DNA from: Temnothorax longispinosus
Lineage: Eukaryota; Arthropoda; Insecta; Hymenoptera; Formicidae
DNA: 64,000 nt
NCBI RefSeq assembly: GCF_030848805.1
Contig: NC_092358.1
Location: forward strand, 25,409,073 to 25,473,072
Reading direction: 5' to 3'
Shown: positions 54,466 through 64,000 of the stretch, in pieces
Position numbering within the stretch: position 1 is the first letter of the stretch
How the letters are laid out: every line of letters starts with the position of its first letter
Translations under genes and position numbers: made by a program
Notes under the pieces: generated by a model
Seen by the model: the letters and a program-made list of their open reading frames with translations, nothing else
What the model was told of the DNA's origin: nothing
Databases searched by the model: none

Positions 54466-54512
54466 TCATAATCTTCTTATTCATACTTGCGTTATGAATA
54501 AGAAGATTATGA
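54466..54512. repeat. Perfect 20-bp inverted repeat with 7-nt loop
   Basis: The left arm 54466-54485 (TCATAATCTTCTTATTCATA) is exactly complementary to the right arm 54493-54512; the loop is CTTGCGT. There is no mismatch in the stem. It could be a fold-back insertion or template-switch product, or a short hairpin RNA, though the stem is shorter than usual for a miRNA precursor. Confidence 0.85.
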
Positions 54513-55133
54513 TATTTCTTATTGCGCATCGTGTTTAACTCAATTTCTCACCGCACATTTTCGAATGTCTTTCTAACATTCGTGATGCTGTCGGATTGGA
54601 ACGTAAGAATTTCATGAGTTTGCAAATAATTAATTACAACTGATGTCATAATATTGTTCATATATAATTAAAGCACAAAATATTTGTATCACCTCACACA
54701 AATCTCCGAAGTTTCTCCAGCCGTTCCGAATTTATCTCGCGCAAAATCCACAGATCTTCGAAATCGTATTTCGAGTCGCAGATCGGCTTCTAAAAATTTC
54801 ATTATCAACTCTCCACGCATGGCGTGATTCGCGTTCGGCGAATACGCCGCGCTCGGGAAAATGGAGTGTCTATTGGAAGAGGGAGGAGAAATACCGCAGC
54901 CCTTCACCCTGCCATACGCACGCCACGGTCTCGTCTCGGCGTATCATGCCGCTCGGCTGCCCCCGCGAATTGATTCTTCTCCTCTTCTCGGCGAGGAGAG
55001 AGAGGAGATCCATCTCTCGCGAGTGCCGGGCACACGGGAGCGGCCGGCACGTGACGCAAAAATCCTTCGGACGTGACTCGCCATCCTGTATTCCAGTCAG
55101 GAACAGATAAGAAACCTCCTCTTCCCACCCCCA

Positions 55134-55152
55134 TCCTCCTCCTCCTCCTCCT
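55134..55152. repeat. (TCC)n trinucleotide repeat
   Basis: About six tandem TCC units inside a pyrimidine-rich stretch. Confidence 0.85.
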
Positions 55153-58100
55153 CTCCCTTCTATCTCCCCCTCCCTCCTCCCCCGCAAGAGCCGACACGGT
55201 AATAATTATGCAAGGAATATCACGGTGTGCGCGCGCGCGTCGCGCGTTACTCGCATAGCAAGTGGACCACGTTTTCCCGTTAGAGCTGGAGTGACCCGCA
55301 AGTTTTTCCCGGGGATGATTTATCGGAACGAAGGTGGTTCCCGTGTTTCCCTGCCCTTCCCATCTGTCACACTATTTTCGCATCTGCGAGAGTAGATTCG
55401 TTAGCTTCGCGAACCGCTTGATAATCACGTCAAACTGGTTCACGCTCGTACTCTAGAAGTACTTTAAATTTCACCGTGATGGCAGACAAGTTTATCAATT
55501 TAACTGAATGAGAAAAGGTGCCAGTTAATTAAAATAGATTCGCTGTACTATACGGACAACGCGATGTATACATCTAATTACGTAATGTGAAAAAAAGTTG
55601 AAAATATTCCAAAAACAATGAGCGCTATTCGCCGCGGTGAGTCGTTGCCTCAACGAAGTGTTGACAATGTCGTCGTTGCCAGAAGTTCGAGCTACGAGGA
55701 CCGACAACCGATCGCGTGGCGTCTTTTTTTTCTACCTGCGGCAAAGTCATAAATTCTTGCGTCAAACTTCGACCGATAAAGAATTCCTTACGATGTTATC
55801 CGCGGAAAATTTCCTTTAACGTGGCGTTGATGCGAGCGCCCGCTCCTTTCGAGGAATTTTAAAGAGCGAAGATTATCGATGGGCTTTTCTTTATGCGGGG
55901 AAACTTTCCTGTAACAAATGTAGGTGGAAAAGGAGATTCGATTGATTCCAAATCGGATCTGGCGAGCAATTACTCGACATAATGAAACTGTGATAGAATA
56001 AGCTCAATTTGTAAGTTCGTTGGAATTCGTTGTAACAAAAGTTTATTTCAGCCCCATTTATTTTTTCGCTCGTAACTCTGACAAAAAAATATTACGCATC
56101 CTTTAATTTACCTCCTAAAAAGTGCTAAATGAAAGCTGATGGTAATACCTAAAATTTTTACTAAAGCCCGGACGTCAAAATGATCTTGTTAACGTAGTCG
56201 TTTAGCTCTCTGACATAAAATTTTAAACAAGCGACGTAAAAATAACGGCGCTGCACGCGAGTACGAAAATATCGTTGACATTAAATGGCAGGATAAAGGG
56301 ACACGACTAAACGTCTTTTCAAGCAGATGGGAACAAACTTCGCACACGTTATTTCGTGGCGCCGCGCCGCGCGCGAGTCGGCCTCCTCCTTAAAGTTATC
56401 CAAACATCTATTTCACGGGAAGTTTCGGCGACAGTCGCGCTGAAGTGGCAGAAATTCTCTTCGCCAGCCTCTCCCGACTAACTTTTATAATAATTTCATC
56501 GCGTCTGCATATTCGATGTTCCATCGACAACTCCATATTCTAGCAATGAATTTCTAAGACGCTGTGTGCAAATATACGATGCGAGTTATATAGCGCAGGT
56601 GTCAATAAATATTTCTGCATCTATTTTATGCAGCATAAGGGATTTATTAAAGGATACATGTACGATGAACAAAAGGAAATGTAATCGCGTGCAATTTCTT
56701 GTAATATTTGATAAATGTCAGATATATATAACATATTTTAATATATGTCATATCCGAATGTAATATCATTCTATCAGTTTCGATTAAAAGATATCTTTTA
56801 GACGCGTTAATGATATATTTATTAACAAGTCTGACTTTTCTTCGCCATAGCTATAAAGAGTATTTTATTATTATAGAAATATTTAACACTAAAAATTAAA
56901 TTTTTGCGAATTAAGCTTCAGGAATCTAGGTATATAGTCTTGTTTTTCAGTCAGATAATCTTAAGCGAATTTTGTTACGACAAAGATTTCATCTAAGACT
57001 TAGTTGCGCCAAGATATTTAAAATTAAAATTTGGAAAGTTGGGATAAACGATGAGCCCCTATTTTCGCTAAGGCGACTGCATATTCATTAAAGAACTTGT
57101 CATTAAAATTTCATGCGGCGTGGAAAATAAACGTGCTCTAATATATTATTTTTACAAATATTTGTTACACAGTAATTCTATGCCAATATAACACTACATA
57201 GTTATTGCCATTATTCAAGAAATTAAATATATATTTTACAGTATGAAATCCGAAAAATCATAGAAATTATATATCTCGGCTTGCACGGAATCAAGCAGGA
57301 ATCGTCGTTTTCTCAACAGCGAGAAAGGTATCATATCACGGAATTTTTCACCCTCGCCCGGAGTCAAGTTGTAAACGTTTACGTTTTCTCTCCGAGAGAT
57401 AGAGAGCCCATGCTCTATGTTACTAACGTGTTTCACGGAGCACTCGTGTGATCCTTTCGTGGATCGAGGTTAACGCGAAGTAAGACGACTCCCGGAGGAT
57501 AATGTTCGCCGTATCGGATTTACCGAGCTGTCGTCGGTACTTACGTTACGCCCGAACATCATTCGTAGCGAGCCGTAAGGCGATTTAGTTACAGCCTCCC
57601 TTACTTCATACTTTCTGGACGGATGCTTCACGATGCTTTTAGGTTCGGCACTTCGGTAAAGACATTACGTCGGCGATAATTACTGAAGTTCGTATTCCCG
57701 CCCCGACCCACCCCCCCCGAAGCGAGTCGAGTTATTTTCGAATGGCGCTATCATCCCTATTGAAGAATCTCGCGTTAAGTATCTCTTAGAATATTTCGAA
57801 AGAAATTAAGCGTCTAATGGTCGTGATCGATACAAATCAAATTTAATTTTATTCTTAGAAGAATGTTTAACACATTGATGAATAGAAAGTCACCAGGATG
57901 GAAAAATCCATCATAAAAATAAGGACAGGCATTGCATTACGTATAGACGATCTACGTTATTATTATAGTTTAATTTCCTTCAAGTTTTCCATCGTCAATT
58001 TGTTTATCTATTAAACAAAATGCATTAGAAAAATTTATAGCGTTTAATTATGAAAATTCTCAAACTTTTCAATCATTATCGAACATTATTTTCTTAATCT

Positions 58101-59592
58101 GATTACATGAAGCGACGAAGCGTATGTTGATTGAAAAGAGTTGAAGTCTTTAAATGCTATGCAGCCGTAATTCACTTTAAAATATAGTACGCGATCTTCG
58201 ATTTCTTGAACAATGGTAAAGAGTCTCGAAAGCTGATATTCAGTACCGACTTTGAACAACTTTCTGAGAGCAAAGTTTCCATTCTTATGCCGATTTCTAA
58301 CTTTCATTCAATGAGAAGATAATATAGAATCATGGGGAACTTTTCCGTTTACATTGCGCGTAGTAGTAACGAAAAACGGATCATGTGGCGAACAAGCCAA
58401 GAATTTTTCAAGCAAAGAAAGAACAAATCTCGCGTTGTACGCTACTCTTTTGCCAAAAAACAAACAAAATCCAGGCGTATTTAATTATTTCAAATATTAA
58501 AAGTTCTTTTATATAATTAATAAAAATATATTACTAAAGATCACTTCAGTCTTTAGGGAAAAGATTATCTTATGCGAGAAAGGTCTATGATCAACAAAGC
58601 ATGATTTCCTTTAACAATTAATATTTTTAATTATGACTCATTTTCCCTTAATTACATTTACAACATCTTTGCGCATCGTATCATATCATTATCATATTAT
58701 TCATGAGATAAATTACGCTATGACTTACGAATATATATATGATTGGAACTTGATCTTTTTTATTTTGTCTCAAACAAGTTTAATGCCAAAAGAAAAGATT
58801 TTTCCCTCACGCAAACTTTTCCTGTAAGATTTTTGTCCAATTTTAATCTTGTGCTAAAATACAGATTGTGCTCTATTATGTCATATTCCAAATTTATTAT
58901 ATCCGAATTTGGTTGTCACGCTGTTTTCGATTAAAATGCCAGATTGTACGTTAAGCTTCGCAGTTTATCCTGCTTTGTCACTTTGTCGATTTTGATTCTC
59001 TAGTGCTTCTGTAGAATAATATCGAAATGGTGTTGTTTTATCGACTGTTTATTTCAGGGATTTATCTTGTCGAATATAGAGCAAATCTCAATTATATTAA
59101 AATCCAACAATTTCAATGAGTTATTTTGGTTCCTTAAACAATAAATATAATTAGCTTTATAATTAGCTAACAAATTTCTATTACAATTATCCGAAATATT
59201 TCAGAAACGTGTTCACAGATATTTGCAGCTTTTGAAAACAATACCAAGAGACAAGTCATTCAAATCTCATAACTCTACATAAATCAGCTCGATTCAAAAA
59301 TATTCTTATTACTTCTTCCCCAGACGAAGGAGATTTTCAATATATGGAATAATTCAAAAAATGACGCTCTATAAAAATATACATCATAATACGCCATCAA
59401 ATAGAATATTAAAAGGTATTTTTATAGAATCAGTCGGAGAATAAATAACGTTACTGATGTTAAAACAATTTTCAGAGACGTGTTAATGGATCGTTTCCGC
59501 AATAACATATATTAAAGATACTTTTACAATAGCGAAAATAAAACGGTAAAAGAAATTTTTACGATCGATCGACGAGTGCAGCGACCCGTCCC

Positions 59593-59810
59593 GAGGCTTC
59601 CATATTAAATTTGGATGCTGTCACGAAGCTAAAGCCTCAAAATCCCGGCGTGGCCGGTAACACGGTATACCCGGTGTCGGCCGGTGATGGGTGGGCGCGA
59701 ATTAGCACGATTAAGATGCTATCGCATCCAAGTGGACAGGAGAAGCCTGGGGAAGAATCCGTCGGGGCGTGAAGGGCGAGCACCGCATCAGAGGGGGTGG
59801 GTGCCCCGAC
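59593..59810 (+). other. GC-rich block with multiple complementary stems (unknown; possible retroelement 5' end or structured RNA)
   Basis: Four exact complementary pairs fall in 218 bases: GAGGCTT (59593-59599) with AAGCCTC (59632-59638); TTGGATGC (59611-59618) with GCATCCAA (59724-59731); GGCCG/CGGCC (59652-59656/59678-59682) closing an inner ACAC/GTGT; and GTCGGGGC (59761-59768) with GCCCCGAC (59803-59810). The first two pairs interlock and so could not both form without a pseudoknot. No reading frame has a recognisable domain. I do not recognise it as SRP, RNase P, snRNA or rRNA. A decayed LINE 5' region is an equally good reading. Confidence 0.35.
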
Positions 59811-61193
59811 CTCAAAGTAACTGGCAAGTGGAACGCTCGCAGTTGTAGTCTCGCGTAGGGTATAATACCTATGGGGCGCGACAGTGGTGGCGGCGACGAC
59901 GACCGGGGTATGATGGCGTATGGGAGGGGGAGGGGGGGCGAGCGTGTTGCTCCGGATTACGGGCGATGTGGTGCGGCCGGGACCCGGCCCGGCTCTCTTG
60001 ATGCTGAGTTACGTCCTACCCTATATCCCTGGAGCTATTACACACGCTGCGCGTCCTCATAAATACAACGATACCCCCCGAATCGTCCCCGTTACCTCGC
60101 CTGTTGAGGCGCGTCCGTCAAAGTATCGCTCCTTGATCCCGCGCTCGATAATGGAGATCGATTTAGATTGACTGAACTTGAATGCCTTGTCCACATAACT
60201 TAGCGTAGCGCGATTACGATCGTCGATGACGAGTCTCGCCGTCTACGCGAGGCCGCTGATTTCAGACAGGACGATTATTGCGTTAACGATCTACCACTGG
60301 AATTATTTTTTTTACCAAAGACGTACGTAATTTATTGTTATCACAATTATGATATTAAATATAAATATAAATTATTATATTAAATATTTAGTAGATCAAG
60401 GAGAGCACTCTCGACGATAAAATTACGAATAAATCAAATAATAGAGTGGCGATCTTTCCTCTCTGTTAAAATAAAATATAAATATATGCGTGTGCGTGTG
60501 TCGTGCCAATTTAGGTGTGCTTTCAATTATTACCGACGTGAATTCAATATAAAGCATCACTGCGATGTGTAATTATTAACATAATATTTGCCACGCACAC
60601 GCACGCACTTTGGAAGTCACGGATGGTTCGTGCAAATATCGAAATTACGGTCGCGATATAATCACTACATTACTGCAGTTATCGCAATAATATTAATCAG
60701 ATGAAAATCCGAAATCGAGTCGTGATCTAACCACTTTACAGTCGATTCACTGCGAAATTTGAAGAATATAAAAACATTAAATCAATATCTACAGACAAAT
60801 TATTATCCGCTTATTTTGCTCTCTCTGCAAGTTTAATTTTAATATTATATTTTGATTATTGGGAAAACATTTTCTATAATTGTTTTTACCATTTATTAAA
60901 CGTTATAGTTATAATATTATTAGAAATTTCTTCAAAGCCATTAAAAAAATACTTCTTTTTCTAAATCAACAGATTCAGTTACAAAAAATATTAAACTCTA
61001 TATACGTTTTTAGGAGAACTCATGTTTTTGTACGAACGCAAAGGTTCCTTTGTTCGTGACGTTGTCGGACACCTGGCTCCCGCACAAAAGAACGTATTCA
61101 GATGAAAGGGTTATCTTGGGTCGTGGCAGAGAGCAGAGGTCCATCGAAGTCAAAAGGTTGCGGTGTCCGAGGACAATGCCGGAGAGGCGGTGA

Positions 61194-61207
61194 CGCTATC
61201 GATAGCG
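61194..61207. promoter_or_regulatory. Palindrome containing a DRE-type TATCGATA site
   Basis: CGCTATCGATAGCG is a 14-bp perfect palindrome. Its core TATCGATA is the DREF binding element of insect core promoters. It sits in a moderately GC-rich stretch (about 61050-61400) that could be a promoter, but no transcript or ORF is seen beside it. Confidence 0.3.
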
Positions 61208-62060
61208 CCCGTTAGGTTTTGTATTTGTCGTTATCGCCGACGCGTTCGGAAAGGGTCACACGATAGGAACGACCGGAAAGTGCAACCACGTGCTCGTTAG
61301 CTACCGTACATGTTGGCGAACTTCAATTATAGGACGCTGGAGTTTCCCGTAGGACATCAACGCGCGCGTGAACTTACGGAGACTCCGCCGTAACGTGTTT
61401 GACTTGTCTAACAAATAGCGTGAAATTGGCACGTATTTTTGTAATTATAAATTCATAAATTCAAAATTACTTCCTATTACGTACACCCTGCAAAGCTAAC
61501 TTTAATCCAGTTGTACAAAATTTTTTCTATGGATGCATATAGAAGCTTCAGTGCGGTAATATTTTACTCATTAAATACTATTAAATTCATGTACGTGCAC
61601 ATCATCATTATAACTTATATATTAAAATAAAAATTATTTTTTTTCTCCTTTTTTTCTGTTTCCCTTTTTTCCTCTTTTCGTCTGAAATATCGCAGTTGCG
61701 ATCTCATGCAAGACGCATTACGATAAACGTATTCTATCAAATAGCTACTTAAAAAAGGTCAAAGATACGAACTGAGGTATGTTTCAAGTGGAAATCGAGC
61801 GTTTCGAATGGCACCACCTTAATTTCAGTAACGAGAAAATAATGTAAAAGTAGACATCCCTCTTCGCAGTATGCATTGTGCCACGCTTACGCTTTTTACT
61901 TTGCCAATGAATCGATAAGCGCTGAGAGAGAGGGAATTTATGGGACCGAACCGGAGCGCATATCGATGCGTCCGTTCGCGCGATCAATCGGACCTTTAAT
62001 ATTATCGAGATGTATGATTGCGATCGACGGCTGCACGTATCGTGACGACTGCGCAGCGAC

Positions 62061-62245
62061 TCGGCGAAATTTAATTTCGAATAATAATCTGCGGTCGTGC
62101 ATGACGGAAAAGTGCGAGAATATTACCGATATTACGTTATCGCCGAAATTTCATTCCGGCAATAATACCGCGGTTCCCAATGGAAAAGTGAGAATGTTAC
62201 TGATATTGTATTGCCGGTGGAATTTAATTTTGACAATAATCCCGC
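62061..62245. repeat. Diverged tandem repeat, about 76-bp period
   Basis: GGAAAAGTG occurs at 62106 and 62182, each followed by AGAATATTACCGATATT or AGAATGTTACTGATATT. CGAAATTT/GGAATTTAATTT blocks recur at about 62065, 62144 and 62219, each followed by CAATAAT or AATAATAAT and then CGCGGT, TGCGGT or CGCGAT. Two full units plus a partial one on the left. Confidence 0.7.
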
Positions 62246-64000
62246 GATCAGACAATGTATGGCCGAAAATATACGGCTAATATTAAAACATTGACAGCGG
62301 CCAGTACCACAAGAAATTTAGCGTAAATTAGCGCTGTTCATCGTGATCATGCGTTTATTATCGACGTTAACATCGATTATACGTTTTACGTTATTTGCGA
62401 TATGATGAACATGTGTACCTATATATGTGAGTTGTTTTCGAACAAGATATATTCATTGGATTCCAAATATTTTGCAAAATCTCTTCATTCCTCACATTTT
62501 TATAAATTATTCTCAAATTAAAAATTGTAAACATACCCTGTGATAAGCTACAGACATTCGTTATGCTATTTAATTCCACGACTGCCTTTTTCAAAACTCA
62601 TGAGGGACCGCTTTGTTATATGATAAATCGATAGATATTCAATCACGCTATTACACACCGCCGAGCAGCTCGAATGCGCGCGAAATTGATGAAAATACGC
62701 GGCACGAAATCGCATTTCGCTTAAAATCCATCGGCCCTTACGCGCGCTGTAAATATGCGTGATACCGGTAATTATTTCGTTCTCTCGGTGCTCCCTTCGT
62801 CGGCCGGAAATCCGCTGCAGTTAATGCGGACAATAAAACCAGTCAGTTCGACTGGCGTAATAATATTGCGGCCCGAAAACGTGTCGACCGAACTCAATTT
62901 GCCGGCAATTCGTCGATCAGCGCGCTGTCGTCCGCGATAATCCATCGAACATCATAATTTTTACGAATTTTAAAATCGTCGCGAACGCGCGACCGAGCGC
63001 GATAATGAATTTTTGTGCGGGATGTTTCGGAACTATTGAAACATTTTCCACAAACATTTCCCAGAGATAACAAATGCAAATATACAATTGAATGAACAAA
63101 ATTGAAGATACGCGTATTTTTAACTAACACTGCAGAACGTTATGTGAAAACATTTTGCATTAAGAGGGAAAACCTTAAAAAGTTTTCTCGAGTCAATTAA
63201 ATTTTCGTTAAGGAAAATCCAAGTTTAGTTGATGAGATATATATAGACAATAGTCCGGACATATATCGAAGTACACCGATGGAAATTGATAAATCGTATT
63301 TTCCACAGCGACGGAGAGATCGAAAGGCATGAACTAAATCAAAAGCCACTAAAATCTCTATTTAACTGATGTACTCTCATGGTATCATTGGTCTCGAATT
63401 CATCGATACTTGAGCGAAATTTCATTTGGTCGGGACAACCATTAATTATGCGCGTATATTAAATGTGGGCAACATATTTTAGTCTTCGTATTATCCACTC
63501 GATCATGACCGCGATCATGATATATTTGGCCAATTTATTTAACTTTGTAACAAGCGGGTAATAAATAGTATTGGAAAAACGAATATAAAAGTGAAAGTAT
63601 GGAAAGAAGCATCTTCAACATTTTTTTTAACGATGAGGAAGAAAATTTAATATAGAAAATATAAGAAATGTTATTAATGTTAAGTAAAAAACTTCTGGTG
63701 ACGAAATTTTCCATATAAAAATGTAAAACATATTTAAAAGCGTAACTCTCATGATAATCGCAAGCTCACACTTACGCAATTAAAAATAACAGAGCTTTCC
63801 ATTTTCAATACTTAAGGAGAAATTAATGTTCTTTTACACATATTAATTCCTCGAAAATCCGTGATTAAACTATCTTCTTGCGCTTCAGAGTTCGTATAAA
63901 GGTAGACATCCAACCCTTATTAAGGGTCCTCTCATCGTAGCACTCGCTAACTTTGCACCAACGTAACGCACGTGGTCTCACATTGGAGCACACGACCAAA

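Larger units (their letters stand above)
38899..64000. other. 25 kb upstream of the DIP ATG exon: no coding genes supported
   Basis: This must contain, or extend past, the untranslated first exon(s) and promoter of the DIP gene. CpG-rich blocks occur at about 41560-42540, 44740-45250, 50000-50720, 51180-51560, 54850-55330 and 59580-60170. Open frames up to 157 codons exist in these blocks but overlap on both strands, lack splice-consistent homologous domains and look like by-products of base composition. Repeats found are listed separately. Confidence 0.55.

Overview
The window is a stretch of eukaryotic, insect-type chromosome: split genes with consensus GT/AG introns, AT-rich introns carrying CpG-rich patches, many microsatellites and small inverted-repeat elements. 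The two recognisable proteins (an arthropod-type DDX51/Dbp73D helicase and a DIP/lachesin-type immunoglobulin protein), together with the GC-mosaic, CpG-undepleted composition, suggest a hymenopteran, possibly an ant. That is an inference from protein style and composition, not a species call.

Layout. Positions 1-2430 are non-coding and contain a 203-bp TA-flanked MITE (about 1498-1700). A complete six-exon DEAD-box RNA helicase gene (DDX51/Dbp73D orthologue, 663 aa) lies on the + strand at 2431-4995. From about 5021 to 11332 is a gene-free interval between two convergent (tail-to-tail) genes. On the - strand a complete coding sequence of eight exons, spread over 27.5 kb (38850 down to 11333), encodes a 434-aa neuronal cell-surface protein of the DIP (Dpr-interacting protein) / lachesin / IgLON class: signal peptide, three Ig domains each split by one intron, and a C-terminal hydrophobic tail typical of a GPI anchor. 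The ATG exon has a splice acceptor upstream of the ATG, so the gene begins with at least one untranslated exon further right, somewhere in 38899-64000 or beyond the window. I find no convincing coding sequence in 38899-64000; it is most likely the first intron and promoter-proximal DNA of the DIP gene.

The two genes are functionally unrelated: one makes a nucleolar ribosome-assembly helicase (intron-poor, compact, housekeeping), the other a synaptic-recognition protein (long introns). All exon phases were checked by hand: both coding sequences add up to an exact multiple of three with no internal stop.

Unexplained structure outside genes: two MITE-like elements with good terminal inverted repeats, a small fold-back element, a perfect 20-bp-stem hairpin, three separate diverged tandem-repeat blocks (periods about 212, 155 and 76 bp), a 100-bp CT tract, and a GC-rich block near 59.6-59.8 kb with several complementary stems. 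I see no bacterial-type system, CRISPR, tRNA or rRNA.
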